Of a stretch of DNA of 64,000 nucleotides, positions 43,804 to 55,682 are shown one piece after another (the first letter of the stretch is position 1; the number at the start of each line of letters is the position of its first letter). The position numbers and the translations under genes are program-made. The stretch covers positions 124,001 through 188,000 of the forward strand of contig CALYLX010000021.1 of assembly GCA_944990035.1 (NCBI GenBank). The letters are read 5' to 3'. The notes under the pieces were generated by a model. The model searched no databases, was not told the DNA's origin, and was given only the letters and a program-made list of their open reading frames with translations. Source of the DNA: Clitopilus passeckerianus. Lineage: Eukaryota; Basidiomycota; Agaricomycetes; Agaricales; Entolomataceae.

Positions 43804-45382
43804 GAAGATATCGAGTAGCGTTTATATGTACATGCACATGCGGACTTTTAGTTGCAGTAAGATAGTCATTAATTAAGATATAGTACACATGTTGAATGTA
43901 GTTGTTTGTTCCCTGTAACGTTGGGTGATGCCTTGAAGGCCAGGTGTGATGGCATTCCCAAAATCGGAATTTCAACCAAACTCTGTTCGTTTGATCCTTG
44001 ACTCTGTGGATCCTTGTCCCACCTTCGGGCTTCGTACAATCATTCTTTGGAGTTTATCATTGTTCAAAAGGCTACGTGAACCCTACCGTCGGAAGGTGGC
44101 GCAGCTCTCTCCCGCGGAGTACGCGTTTCTCGAATATCGCGTCGAAAAACGTTCTGTCGGGCCTCAGCAGCGTCGGGATATCGTCAGTATCGGACTCTTC
44201 GGTTGAGAAATTTTCAAGTTGTTCAAGAAGCCATTCAAGACGTCCGCGAGGACAATGGTAAAGCTTACGGTCGCTGTGCCTCCGAGCCAAATCCACACTC
44301 CGCAAATTTTGTACACAATCTTCGAGCTTCGGGGGTCCGACCATACCGGCTGCGGAAGAACATTGTCTTCCCAATTCTTGAATGCAATCTGAACTGCACA
44401 CACCACTCTGGCTATTCCTGGTTGACCCGCTTTAGTCAAATTGCATGTGTCGGATTTTCTCAAGGATGGTCATACCTTTCCCATCGCACGTCGCAATGTC
44501 TAAGGACCGCATTGTCGCCGGATTTGCCTATACTCTCAGCTGCGCAAACTTGGCACAGACCTTCGTTGATCTGACAGCTAAGAGGACTTTAATTGGCCGG
44601 CCTCATTCAAACATACCGTACGTCTGTCAAAGGATGGGAAGATGTTCCTTGAGTTCAATGAAACTCGTCGATCTCTTCCCTTATGCAACTTATCTTGGAG
44701 TATATACAGGGCCCTTGACAGGATCTATCCCAACAGATCTAATACGCCGCACACCGAGTACGGAAGCCTCAGAGATATGTGAGTGTAATTGCATGAATAA
44801 CTGTTCTACGACAATATCATATGATTACGACCGACGTCACTAACGGGAGCAATCCTCTCTTAGCAAACAGTTTACTACTTGGATTTCTGAGATGCATGGC
44901 GTTCGAAAACGAGGGTCCCTAGGGAGCTCCCATCCACACGGCGAGTTAGGAGTCTCACGTGTTTAATGCAAGTATCATGCCCATTTCAACTACCTCTAAC
45001 TTTTTCAACGCATGCTAATCGTCTGACATAGGACCCCATAATGGGATTGCAAATTCGCTGCGTATCAATTAAGTGTGCCCCAGAACTTCCAGAAGCTCTT
45101 CCACAGGTGGATCTAAATCTTGGATCTTCCCGCGCTACTTTCGCCATGCTTCCTTGCCCCTCTGACTTCTAATGTGGTTGTGGCTGGACGTGCGCTGATA
45201 GCGACCTGCATCTTTTTCTCTCGCATAGTTCGCGCCAGCTGTCTATTCTGCTTGTCTTCCCACCGAATGGACACCCGCTCGTTCCCACTACAGATGCCGC
45301 GGCCAATCATTAGGGTTTATCAAGGCGGCTCCAGAGGAATGCAGAATCTGCTAACTTTCGCCCCACCGCACCTGCTGGAGCA
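43804..45382. other. Intergenic 1.6 kb; possible decayed minus-strand gene
   Basis: A minus-strand frame at 44401-43990 reads plausibly protein-like (RLEWLLEQLENFSTEESDTD, TLLRPDRTFFDAIFEKRVLR), but no start, partner exon or paralogue could be joined. A plus ORF at 44445-44843 overlaps it. I treat the region as non-coding or a relic. Confidence 0.35.
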
Positions 45383-47349
45383 ATGACCGGGAAGCGACTG
45401 AGAAGCATTCTGTCGCATTTCCTTCCGGGAAGCTCTGAGAACTGTGCAGAGCCTGCTGCAGAGCAGGATATCTTGCCTGCGTTCGACGAGCTCCCAGGCT
45501 TCCACGAATTCAAGGGGTGCGCATGGGATGTATGGGGTCCCGATGACCAGCTGGGAACGGTAAACCTGCTCACAGAAGAGTTGGTCCAGCGCACGGCGAA
45601 GGAGGAAATCAAGTCAGTCAACATCACAATTCTTTCTTTGCCGTAGTACTGATCAAGTGTAGGTCCGGAAAGAGTGTCTCTCTGAATTGGTATGGCTTTC
45701 TTCGAGAGCACCATGAGGTCGCATGGGAATAGCCTTAACATCACCACAGGCCCTTGAACTTTCCGGAGAAACCAGTGTTCGGTCGCAAAGCCCCAGAAGT
45801 GACGATGAAGTCTTTCGCTCTGCATTCGGAGGGTCCCAAGATGATTAGGGATGACATAATATGCATCGTAAGGACGACTGGAATACCATGATAAGTCGAC
45901 ACCGAAGCTAACCTAGAGTATAGAACACCCAATCCGGTACTCAATGGGACGGCTTGCGACACATGGGTGTTCTGGAGCATGGGGTATTCTATAACAAGTA
46001 TGTTATGCGTTTGAACCGGACAGAAATGATTAATTTGACCTTTTCCTCAGCACTCCGGCAGCATCAATGCCCACAGGCGTCGTACCGATGCCAGACCCAC
46101 AGCAGATTGACGCCGGTCTGATGAAACTTGGAATTCAAAGTGAGTGATCTGCTCACTTCGTCATTGGACCAAGATCTCTAAAGAACAATGTTTCCAGATT
46201 GGGCCGACCACGGTATTTGCGGACGTGGCGTTCTCCTTGACCTCGTTCAATATCATTCCAAAGGCAACACTGCTCCTCTATCCTACGATCCTTGGTCGCC
46301 GCACGGAATTACCGTAGCCGACTTGGTGGCCTGTGCTGAGGCGCAGAACGTCACGTTCAGACAAGGGGATATCCTTATCCTTCGTGTGGGTTTCATCCAG
46401 AAATATAGCTCGGCGACACAGGAGGAACGAGACGAACTGGCTGAAAAGCCCCCTGCATTGTGAGCATCAATCTCGAGTCATGGGTTTTGATAGTAGGCTG
46501 GTTCATCAAGGGGGCTGAGGCGACGAACCTGCATCTTGGGCTGACAGAGATTTATCCGTATTTTTGCACATACACACAGAACAGCATATCTGACAAGATT
46601 GGCAGTGCAGGAATCGAGCAGACAGAAGACATGAAACGGTTTTTATGGTAAGTATCTCCAAAGTTTAGCGGGACCGAGAGCTTATGACAGATCTTGTACA
46701 GGAACAACCACTTCGCAGCTATCGCGTCCGATCAGCCAGCGCTAGAGGTACGCGTCATATATATTTTTATGCCTTGTTTGGGCAGAAATTAATTGTGGTG
46801 GAAATCATCAACAGCGATGGCCACCATTAGATGGTGCCGTCCATCTGCATCAAGTGGGTACTATTCAGTGTTATCGATATGTTCCGACGCGAATCTGACC
46901 TGGCACCTCCATTAGACACTCCTAGGGTAAGAATTCATATTTACACAGGTTACCCGAGCTCGCATTGACGTTATCGATTTGTGTCGTGCCATCAGGTTGT
47001 GGGGTATGCCCATCGGTAAGTCTTGCGCGTGCACTCAGATGATCCGTCAGTCCACCATTTGTTGCCGAGCTGATACATATCCTTGTAGGAGAGTTGTTCG
47101 ATCTTGAGAAGTTATCCAAGATATGCTCGGAAACGGGCCGGTACACCTTTTTCTTTTCCTCATGGCCGTTAAATATGTGCGTCCGGGCATTCATGATTCA
47201 TTACCCCTGTCAATCCCTCTAACTTTGTGACAATCAAGAATTGGCGGCTGCGCAAGTCCTCCTAATGCAGCGGTACGTATATTCAGCTCTGCTCAAGTGG
47301 TAAACACGAGGACTCATGTCAATGTCAATCCATGAAGGCTTTCTTCTGA
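45383..47349 (+). CDS. Cyclase-family (kynurenine-formamidase-like) metal-dependent hydrolase
   Basis: About eleven short exons read as a fungal member of the cyclase superfamily, which includes kynurenine formamidase and isatin hydrolase. Visible: FDELPGFHEFKGCAWDVWGP; DQLGTVNLLTEELVQRTAKE; SGKSVSLNWPLNFPEKPVFG; NTQSGTQWDGLRHMGVLEHG (counterpart of HxGTHxD; first His is Gln here); ADHGICGRGVLLDLVQYHSK; QGDILILRVGFIQKYSSAT; AGIEQTEDMKRFLWNNHFAA; ASDQPALERWPPLDGAVHLH; LLGLWGMPIGELFDLEKLSK; CASPPNAA. The exon ending PPA joins AGIEQ across a 163-nt intron (46462-46624) that itself contains an ORF. The last intron (GTACGT donor) gives an end at 47349; without it the frame closes at 47335. Physiological substrate unknown. 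Confidence 0.85.
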
Positions 47350-47677
47350 ATGATCGGAGTAATTGATATCGAGAGACCACGTTTTAGCTCATTAATCCTT
47401 GTAATACATCCTTGCGGGCTTGTACTCCTTTCTCCTATCTGATCCGCTACCTGCGGTTGTGAAGAGCCATGTTTTCCTTCTTTGAGCGTGCAATGAGGCA
47501 TGATACATCCATTTCTTGCCCAATTCAGAGTTCCTAGTCCGGTAAATCTGATCCAAGATGAACGTTTTGGTCACGTGCACTAGCGTTCTTCGCATCAGAG
47601 CGTGTTGCTCTAAACAAAAACGTCTTCGCCTTCCATTCTTTCGACCGCAGAACTAGCGCTCGTCGCTGGCAAGAACG
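47350..47677. other. Intergenic before shugoshin
   Basis: 328 bp, no gene; two small minus-strand ORFs (47392-47719) have no recognisable features. Confidence 0.5.
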
Positions 47678-49689
47678 ATGAGCAGACGAGAGTCCAGAAA
47701 CTCGCTCGGTGCGGGGCAAAACGATGCATTACTAGAGTTTGAGAACTGTGAGTGGCCTTATAACCCCAGGTTCTGGCAACCCTGATGAAGTTGGTGGCAT
47801 TATCTTTTAGTCAAGAAGAAATTTCTACTCGCCAACAAGCACATAACAAAGTGAGCTGGCCCAGGTGACGACGAGGGATCTGACTTATGATGTTTTCGCT
47901 AGGCTTAATTCTACACTGAGCGTACGGATCGAAGAGCTCAACAGCCAGGTATCCGTCTTACATGTCGAGAACCTTCGCCTCCATGCAGCCGAAATCGCCC
48001 TCCATGCTCAAGTGAAACGTGAACGAGAGAAGTCACGTACCGTCCTTGCCGAGACCGAGCTTGCTGTGAGTGCCAGCCGTCAACTCTATTTCCAACAAAA
48101 TGAGATTAACCAAGCCTCGCAGACACTGAACTTAACGAAACACCTCGCCTATCTCCGTCAGGCTTTTAATATAAGCACAGCACCTCCTGAACCTACCGCG
48201 CCTCCTTCACCTCGTGCCAAATACGCACCTTCAGCTCTTCACACTAGCCCGGATTCATCGCAAATGAATCGCCTCTCCAGGGCACCAAATATTCCTGGAA
48301 TCGACGAGGAAGAAGAGCCTGAACATTCCACCTCTGAAGATGTCCGAAAAACCCCTAGTCCCATGCTCAGGAAGTCCAAGGACAGGCCACGCTTGTCTGG
48401 TTCTCGATTGCCGCTTCCATCTCGAATGTCTACTCCACCCCCAACGAATGTTTTCGAAGAACCAGAAATGGAAACTTCTACTGTTACCAAACGTGGAAAG
48501 TCCTCGAGGAGACAGAGTGGCCTAATTTCCATACCGAATGAGGCACTTTCGGTCCCCAGATCTCCGAGTCCTGCTTTCGGTTCGCCGATCCGGCGAGCAG
48601 CTGGGCTGGCCGAAGCAGAGGAGGAGAATGCTGCGATAAGAGGCGAGGTCAAGTTGGACACGGATATGGATGTCGATGTTGAGGAGCTGGTGCCGGCACC
48701 CAAGAAGGAGAGGAGAAAGAGCCGAGGGAAGGAACGTGAAATACAGGAAGAACGAGACTCCGGAAGCGATGTCATCCCCCAACCACGCGAGAAGAAACGG
48801 GCGAGAGAGAGAATGGAAGAGGAAAGCGACAAAGATGGTGGGGGCAAGGCTCGCATCAAAGACACCGCTAATCCCCGTCCAGCTCTCTCTCCCATAGGCA
48901 ACACTGGTATGAGACCCTAAATCCTAACCGTCGTGGCATAATACTGATATCTCATCTTTCAGTACACGAAATTGACGCAGAAAGCTCCACTCTGGCGAAC
49001 GCTCGAAATGCTATTGAAAAGTCACCATCACCCCCAGCTCGGCTATCTACCAGTCCCCCTCCTGTCGACTCAGACTCCCTGGCAACAGGTGGTCGAGAAC
49101 GACGGGCTAGGAAGAGTGTCAACTATGCCGAGCCCAAGCTCAACACGTAAGTCTCCACCACTGTACTAGATTGCTGAAATTAACGCCACCCAACCACAGG
49201 AAAATGCGGAAACCCGACCCGGCTCCCGGAACAGCGCCACATAAGAAAAGAGCCTCAGCAGCAGCATCCCTCCCCAGCTACAGGCTACCACCAGAAGACC
49301 TCCATCCCGACCGTGGTGCTGATACTCGACCTTCCTGGGAGCTCCCTCGACGCAGTAATGGTGGCGCACTAGATCCGCTGACCCTGCCTTTACCACTATC
49401 GCGGCCAGCATCAGCAGCAGGCAATACACCAATGCCACCACGTCCATCTTCGTCGTCCTCTTCATCATCATCGTCCGCGCTGAAGAAGAAAAAATCGCGC
49501 CCTCAGCTGCCGTTCAACGAGGATGAAGACAGCGACGACAGTGCTGGCACGCAAGCGGATGCTGAGTTTGTGGGGAGATTGGGCACCTCTTCCTGGGTGG
49601 AAGGCAGGAGAAGAACCAACAGCACAAGTAGCAGGAAGGGTTCCACAAGTGGCGACGAGGGCGGCAGGCGGCATAGCATGGCGGTGTGA
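47678..49689 (+). CDS. SGO1: Shugoshin (centromeric cohesin protector)
   Basis: Protects centromeric cohesin with PP2A and senses bi-orientation at kinetochores. The start is the ATG at 47678, not the later in-frame Met at 47865: exon 1 reads MSRRESRNSLGAGQNDALLE FEN, exon 2 FKKKFLLANKHITK, then an intron with a CTGAC branch site (47851-47903) and LNSTLSVRIEELNSQVSVLH, which is the Shugoshin N-terminal coiled coil continued by LRLHAAEIALHAQVKREREK. The middle is disordered and Ser/Pro-rich with many SP sites. The C-terminal SGO basic motif (RRARKSVNYAEPKLNT then KMRKPDP, split by an intron) binds phosphorylated histone H2A in characterised members. Ends TGA 49689. Convergent with the next gene. 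The symbol is by family; only one shugoshin is seen here. Confidence 0.92.
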
Positions 49690-50005
49690 TCACCTAACGT
49701 GATTAATTATTAGGGGAGCCGGAAGCCCCTATTTGTATTCATGAACACCATAACGACTTTCACGACCTACACCAACTTTACTTACTTTCTTTATTTTTTG
49801 GGGTATTTGGGTATTTACTCTATGTATGCATTATTTTCGATGCAGCCCACAACCTGTCCTTTACATTCCAGTCTGTTTTAATAATTACAACATCATAAAG
49901 CGAAACAAGCACAACAGGGTATGAGAAGTATAAAAATAGGATAATGCAAGTCATGGTACAAGAACAAACAAGCATTGGTGAGAGAAGGGTTTTAGTTGCG
50001 TAATA
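49690..50005. other. Convergent intergenic region
   Basis: 316 bp, AT-rich (TTTATTTTTTGGGG, ATTAATTATTAGG); 3' UTRs of the two flanking genes. No gene. Confidence 0.5.
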
Positions 50006-51716
50006 TCAGCTCTCCTCCTCGTCGGCCTCCGGATATTTCATCCATTTGTCGTAGTCAATATCATCGTCCATGAACTTGACAACCTCATCGACCCTGTCGT
50101 TGACGTTATATTGGGAGTTGTATCCCATGAACGTGCTAGACGCTTCATTGATGCCCGCTTTGGCAAGGGCAGCGTTCTCGGGCTGAGTTGAGAAGAAGGG
50201 CGGGTTGAACTCAATTGAGTCATCAAATGCAATCTCCTGCTGACCACCGTCCTCTTCATCTTCTGAGTCTGAAGCTGCCAGAGACGAGAGAGATTTGGTA
50301 GGAGATGCAGCACCGTCATATGCTGGGAGTGGAGAAGCTGGGCGCAATTGCTGTGTGCTCTGAGGTAAACCGTCCAAAGGCGGGAAAACGGGTGAATTGG
50401 GTGTTTCCAGCAAAAGCTTGGATCGGACGGGCCTCGAGAACACATCATCATCTGCTGGCGGAGCAATGGCCTTTGCTTTCCCTTTCCTTTTCTGGGACTT
50501 TTTGGACGAAGCCAAAAGCGCTGTCAATGTGGGTAGCGTCTTGTGCGTTGGTGTCTCCGGCTGAGCAGGATGTGCTGTGTTCTCATCTTCGGGTCCATCC
50601 CCCGACCGCGCCCTCTTTCCGACGTTCCCAGGTGTTACGGATCGAGCTCGTTTCTGGGGCGAGCTGGGGACAGCGCGAGGGGGCCGAGAAGGTGTAAGGA
50701 AGGTGGGGTCATCCGAAGATGTGGATGCTATGGGTGGCGACGGTAGCTGCTTTAGCACAGCGTCGAGTGGATCGGGAACCTTAGGGATATGCGCGGGTTT
50801 ATGCTTCTTGTCCTCAGTTCGGGTTGGAGTTGATGTGACCAGGTCAGACGGGAATGAAGGGGGCAAAAACGACTAGAAGGAGAATTAGCCATCTTAGGGA
50901 CATGAGACTGTAGTGAAGTGGGCGTACTGATTCTGAAATATCAGTAATTTCGCGATGCGGCTGCTCCGGGGAAGGATAGGAAGGCTGTTTTTCGCGTTGT
51001 TGAGGCGGGGGAGGCGAAGTAAGCGGAGTCGCCTTCGGTTTCCCTGTTGTCGCAAAGCTTGACCTCTTCACCACGGGGAAAGAAAGCTTTGCGTTCTTGA
51101 GGCTGCCAGTCCGTGAAACAACCGGTGCAGGCTTTGCTTTTTCGGTCTTGTCTGGGTCTGATCCTGATCCTATTGGATGCAGTGGTTCATTCTCCATCGG
51201 AGCCTCCTGTGCTTTAATTGTCTCCTGCCAAACTTGAACCTTCTTCCGAAAGCTTTGCGTCTCGCCACATTGCTGGTCAAGTTCGGCCTGGTCCACTTGT
51301 GTTTCAGAGTTAACCTCGCCGAGAGTGGGGCCTGCTATTTTGGCTTCGGTATTGGTGCCTAACCACCTTATACCGCCCATAGTTGACCGCAGGTGAAGTA
51401 GTCGAACTAGATTGCTCCACTTCCCGTCTGCTGGGTCCCCATTAGCGTATTCGAATGCCTTCTTGACGCGGAGCCTGACCAATTCAACCCGAGAGTTGAA
51501 GGCCTCGTCTTTCATGGGCGATGATGAAGGCGACGGTGGTACATCTTGCATTAATCCAGATAGTTCGTGTTGTTTTTGTAATAGCGACTCCAAGTATACT
51601 GCAGGCGGTTCATATTGAGATGGCTGTGGTGTCCAAGTCGAGTCATTTGAGCCAGAATGGCCTTTAGGGAGGACCCTCTTGTCTGGACTACCTGATAGTA
51701 TCGAGATGTCCGCCAT
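50006..51716 (-). CDS. Unknown, mostly disordered nuclear-type protein (about 550 aa)
   Basis: Two exons: ATG 51716 to about 50931, then about 50874 to 50006, joined ITDISES|FLPPSFPSDLV. N-terminal about 150 residues look partly folded (EPPAVYLESLLQKQHELSGL; SRVELVRLRVKKAFEYANGD; KWSNLVRLLHLRSTMGGIRW). The middle has many SP/TP sites and basic clusters (SSPQKRARSVTPGNVGKRAR; KKSQKRKGKAKA) that would serve as nuclear localisation signals. The C-terminus carries conserved-looking short motifs (FDDSIEFNPPFFSTQPENA; STFMGYNSQYNVNDRVDEVV; FMDDDIDYDKWMKYPE), acidic with aromatics, typical of a protein-docking region. I do not recognise the family. The composition suggests a cell-cycle or DNA-metabolism factor regulated by proline-directed kinases (inference only). 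Confidence 0.78.
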
Positions 51717-53701
51717 ACGTCAAGGTTCCGTGAAAGGGCGTGCTCGTTATTGCCAACGTTGAGGACGGCTTCAATTGCAACTTTGAAGTTCGGGTTCAAG
51801 CAACATGATCAGTGACCTCGAGTCACGTGCTGGACTGACCACAAGCCCGATTCAAGATGACCAAATATGGTAAGATCTGTTGTCCGGCTATCATTTTCAA
51901 TCCTGCCACAATGCTGCTACTCAGCGTGTTCCTTGTTCTGAATGTATCCAACGCACAAGGAGGACGAGAGAGTCCCGAGCAGGCGTCAAGCCTAAAGAAG
52001 AAATTTCGGTCATTTTAACCTCCCGCACGATGCACACCGCCAATGGAATACAACCTCAAATTGAAGACAGCGAAGGTTCAAGGTACAACACCCCTCGCTC
52101 AGAACCCCAAAATTCAGTGCTGTATTGGAACTCCAGCCCTTCCGCCGATGAGCGGGCCGTTTCAGCATGCTCACGAAGCCTTGGCCACCCCAGCGATCAA
52201 AGTAGACATTGACGACGATACAGATCATCGTGAGGAGATACTTCAGGGCATCACAACAGCACCAGAGGCGGAAAAATATCTACCCCTTTCTCAGTGGAAA
52301 AACAACTTTCCTGCTCCACATCAGTCCGCCTGCTCAGTTTGTTGACAGCATGAACATGATGAGGTGGGCACCGGTCGAGAGGCCTGGGCCAGGCATGCCA
52401 TTTCCACCGTTGTCTTGCTATGCTAGGCCGCTAATATTCGACTGTCTCCGTGTGAGGATGTTGAATGTGATGGTTCCAGGGTTGGCCTGATAATTAAATG
52501 TACTACGACTCCTTGTGAAGATAACTCTGGCATTGCTCTGAGTCCCAACGTGTTCGCAGGTTCGGACCGTATTTTTCATCCCAGAGATTCAACCCGGGCC
52601 ATATCTGATTCTTAGGAAGGCCTTTGTCGGAATCGATCTCTTCAGGGTGGTGTATCGTCCCTAATAGAACGAATGAATTGCATTTCATTGAGTACGCAAT
52701 TCTCAGAGATCGATGGCGAGAATTGGTGTGCCTAGGTATGGAAATGAACACAACGAAGACCCTCGGTGACAAGCCTCGTTCCTGATCGAAGCCGGGGCAC
52801 GATGATTTTGGTGACCCAAGGCCTCAGGGACTGGTTTACAGTGCCGAAACTCTTGATACCGTTGATACCGAATGCACTGACAGGATGCAGGACGTCACAC
52901 GCGGTCGATTTGGCGCAGATTAGGCACGACCGGAGGTATATCGAGCAAGTGTAAGAAATTTCGTGGCGCATACACTAAAGCGGTGACACAGTTAAAACCG
53001 AGCGCCTGGTGCGGCAATAAGGGTCAAAATAATCTCGCCCCGCATCGATGACGGCAGACTTTAATCAACTATCCGCAGATGGCAACCTAGCGAGGGTCTT
53101 CTCATTCTCCGAGCTCGTAGTCCTCCATCGGGTATCACTTCCTATCCAAAGCACCATGTGAAAGGTGAAGCCGTCGTACATTCATGAAACCATGTCGGGC
53201 TTCATGTGAAGATGTCGAGATAGTCTTCCCAGGTCAGAATTGATGGGACAAAACCTTGTCTGGCAGGTCTCCGAGTTTAAGCCCGTTGCGTCCATCAATA
53301 TGAAGCGCAAGAATCACACTACTCCTTGAGGCACGGCTTTGACACAGAGTGTCAATGGACTATGAACACATGACGAGAACGTGAACGAAAGCCTGGCTGG
53401 TGGAGCATTCTCCTTGATCCCGTATGTGTTCTAAATCAACGTTCAACGTGTGACGTACGTTATGGATCGCATTAACCTGGAGATATCGAACCAAAAATTG
53501 GTGATTACCCCACCGGCTTTCGTGGTCTCCCATTCCAGACGTGAGTCTCAATGATTCACCAGAGGTTTCCGAACATACATGTACAGGACGGAAGCGTTAT
53601 TTTCTGAGTCGCTGCACCGCTATGCTGTGATAGAATCCGGATCGGGAAGAGTCAGACCAACCGACGAGTCCTCCCAGTATAATCTTGAGCTCCCAACGAA
53701 C
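51717..53701. other. Intergenic 2 kb, no supported gene
   Basis: Many ORFs of 60-110 codons on both strands without splice-compatible partners. One 35-codon ORF at 51911 begins with a signal-peptide-like stretch (MLLLSVFLVLNVSNAQGG), but stops soon after and is overlapped by other frames. A perfect 17-bp palindrome TTGACACAGAGTGTCAA lies at 53339-53355. Possibly a decayed gene or long 5' regions. Confidence 0.4.
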
Positions 53702-54232
53702 TCAGGCGAAAGCCACCCTTTTTTGAACGGCTGAGCCGGGTTTGACATCCGAGGTTACATTCGTCTCAGACGATTTTACCGAGGACTTCTCTTTCCTCTG
53801 CTTGGCCTTTGATTTCTTCACGTGAGCGCGCTGCGCCAGGAGCATCGCTTTGGCATCTCTCTGGACAAAGTAAGAGCAATAAGTCAGTGCTAATAGAGTA
53901 GAGAATGAAACGTACAAGTTTCAGCTGAGACTTTGAAGATTTTTGTCTCTCGCTACGCTGGTTTGAGACATCCTTGTTTTTCTGTCAGAAACAAGGACAA
54001 AACGATCAAAAGGCGATTAACCTGTGTTTGATGCCTCCGAGCGGCTCTCGATTTGGATTTCTCCTCTTGGCTTTCGCCTATCGATGAGGCAAGTCCTATC
54101 GAGTCCTGTAAAGTAGAGGCGAAAAGAAGACTCAGAATTTCCATCCAATTCATACTTTGACGGAACCTAAAATACAGTTTGGTCTAGAAAATTCTTGGGT
54201 CGTTTTCCCGTCTTCCGAGGTTTATTCGTCAT
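53702..54232 (-). CDS. Small, very basic protein (121 aa), possibly nucleolar
   Basis: Exons 54232-54176, 54105-54022, 53981-53916 and 53860-53702 all join in phase 0. MTNKPRKTGKRPKNFLDQT; DSIGLASSIGESQEEKSKSR; RRHQTQKNKDVSNQRSERQK; KSQLKLRDAKAMLLAQRAHV; KKSKAKQRKEKSSVKSS; QKRVAFA. About a third Lys/Arg, helical in the centre, no hydrophobic core. Such proteins are commonly ribosome-biogenesis or RNA-associated factors, but I cannot name the family. Four consistent splice junctions and an uninterrupted frame support it as real. Confidence 0.68.
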
Positions 54233-55172
54233 TGTTTCTGCGAGGGAGCGGATTTCTAGCGTCAGTCATCCCTGCGTAGTAGCTGATAACAAACCGAATT
54301 GGGTTCAATATCGTCACTATCGGCGAACTGGTCCAAGGTTAGTTGTTTGGCTTTGAGTCCAGAACAACGAAATTAACCCATCAAAGCGTGGCGATACGTA
54401 AGCCGGTGGTGCTAAACGGGTATTTGGCTGATGGGTGATGCGAGGGTCAACTTGGACGAAGTGGTTCGCCAATCTTGAGGAGATTCCCCTCAATCCTGTC
54501 AAACGCCTATGTTTTGACCGTTCTGTGCTAATTTGATACTCTCTTACCAAAGGTCCGTATCGTAGCTGCGGATTAAACTTCCTGATTCGGAGAGTTCACG
54601 ACTTTCAGCACCCGGGAGCCGTCCAAGGGAACATCTCCTGTCTGCTCGGCCTTCACTGCTAGTTGGGCATCGCACAGAAACGCATCCGACAATGATTCGA
54701 TTTCACCTTCACCCCTCAGCAGCCTTTGCGCGAACGATACGAGCAGAGCCATATTGACTCACAAGTTGCAAGTCATTCCACCCTTTCGGAAGAAACGTCC
54801 ATCGACAGCTATGCAACACCCCTCGCCGGGAACCGTCGAGCAGCGGCAACTGGTGAGTGCGGGTATCTAACTCGGCTGTGATTGTGTCGCCGGAAAGGAG
54901 TTCCTCTGCTCGAATTGCAAGAATGGACTAGCGTGAAGGTTATTCTGGAACCTGATTACGCAAGGAGTACCTAAAACTATATCCCCGATTCTCGCTTTTG
55001 CTATGATCTTGAATGAAGTGGTGACAATGATTGCAGGGATCACACTTATTTCACAGCCCTTAGGAATCCTTATAAAAGTCGACCGTCTTGGGGTCGAAAA
55101 GTATCACCAAGCGAACCCAGTTCTCTATCCTTCTTCTCACCCCTCACTCAAACAACACTCCGGATTTTAATC
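54233..55172. other. Divergent intergenic region
   Basis: 940 bp between the basic protein and the Cys-rich gene. TATAAAAG at 55071-55078, about 100 bp before the ATG at 55173, is a likely TATA box. One 77-codon minus ORF (54550-54317) is unconvincing. Confidence 0.5.
55071..55078 (+). promoter_or_regulatory. TATA box of the Cys-rich small gene
   Basis: TATAAAAG about 100 bp upstream of ATG 55173; spacing suits fungal promoters. Confidence 0.5.
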
Positions 55173-55682
55173 ATGTGCCGCTATCGCCAGTTCGTCAAAC
55201 TCCCGTTTTCCAGAAACCTCCCGCTGATGCACCTCGCGCTATAGAGTTTGTAACGTCTACACAAGATGCAACCACATGGTCGCTCAGGTGCGTGAAACGA
55301 CGGCTATGCTGTTTTGCTTCGCTGACTCGTCCCCGACAGCCCGACGAACAAGTGAGTTGAGCCATCTCTCCAGGGAGGCCAACAATTAACACGACCTCGC
55401 AGATATCTTGTGATCGTCCCAACTGCCGCTTCAGCCCGAGCCACCCTCCCGGCTGCCAATTCCCTCAGTGCGCTCGAACTTGTATCCAACAGTGAGGACT
55501 CCTCTTGCTTGAACTGACCCAGCTCTGACCGCTTGAACTCTTCTAGGCGCATGTGGCCAGAGCAGTACTGTGAGTGATTGTCAACGATTGATACATTGAT
55601 TCTGATACCCAACACTTTACCAGCTCCACACTTGGATAGATTGTGCCCAACCTGCGAGCAACGACGCCATCTCTATGGTTGA
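55173..55682 (+). CDS. 80-aa Cys-rich small protein in six exons
   Basis: Exons 55173-55189 (17 nt), 55245-55287 (43), 55340-55351 (12), 55403-55491 (89), 55547-55569 (23) and 55624-55682 (59) sum to 243 nt and encode MCRYRQVCNVYTRCNHMVAQ, PDEQ, ISCDRPNCRFSPSHPPGCQF, PQCARTCIQQRMWPEQYSPH and LDRLCPTCEQRRHLYG. The Cys/His spacing (CNH, C-x5-C, HPPGC-x4-C-x3-C, CPTC) suggests zinc binding. Short proteins of this shape (MCR start, CGH-like turn, SSHP..C, QQYxP, CPxC end) recur in mushroom genomes as I recall; none has a known function. No signal peptide, so probably intracellular. Too fragmented for ordinary ORF finding. The first donor is GTTCGT, less usual but needed for frame. Confidence 0.75.

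Noticed and set aside
44072..44463. Possible protein-coding relic on the minus strand
   Set aside because: Two overlapping frames both look moderately plausible, without start or splice support; kept only as a note on the region.
46460..46651. Separate 63-codon ORF inside the cyclase gene
   Set aside because: It is intron sequence plus part of the next exon; the flanking exons join smoothly as PPA|FAGIEQTED.
47865..48920. Shugoshin start at the Met of MTTRDLTYDVF
   Set aside because: Exons at 47678 give the conserved shugoshin N-terminus (FENFKKKFLLANKHITK) and the residues MTTRDLTYDVFAR fall inside an intron with good splice signals.
51911..52018. 35-residue secreted peptide candidate (MLLLSVFLVLNVSNAQGG start)
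   Set aside because: Signal-like start but no Cys, no repeat, no exon continuation; expected by chance in 2 kb of non-coding DNA.
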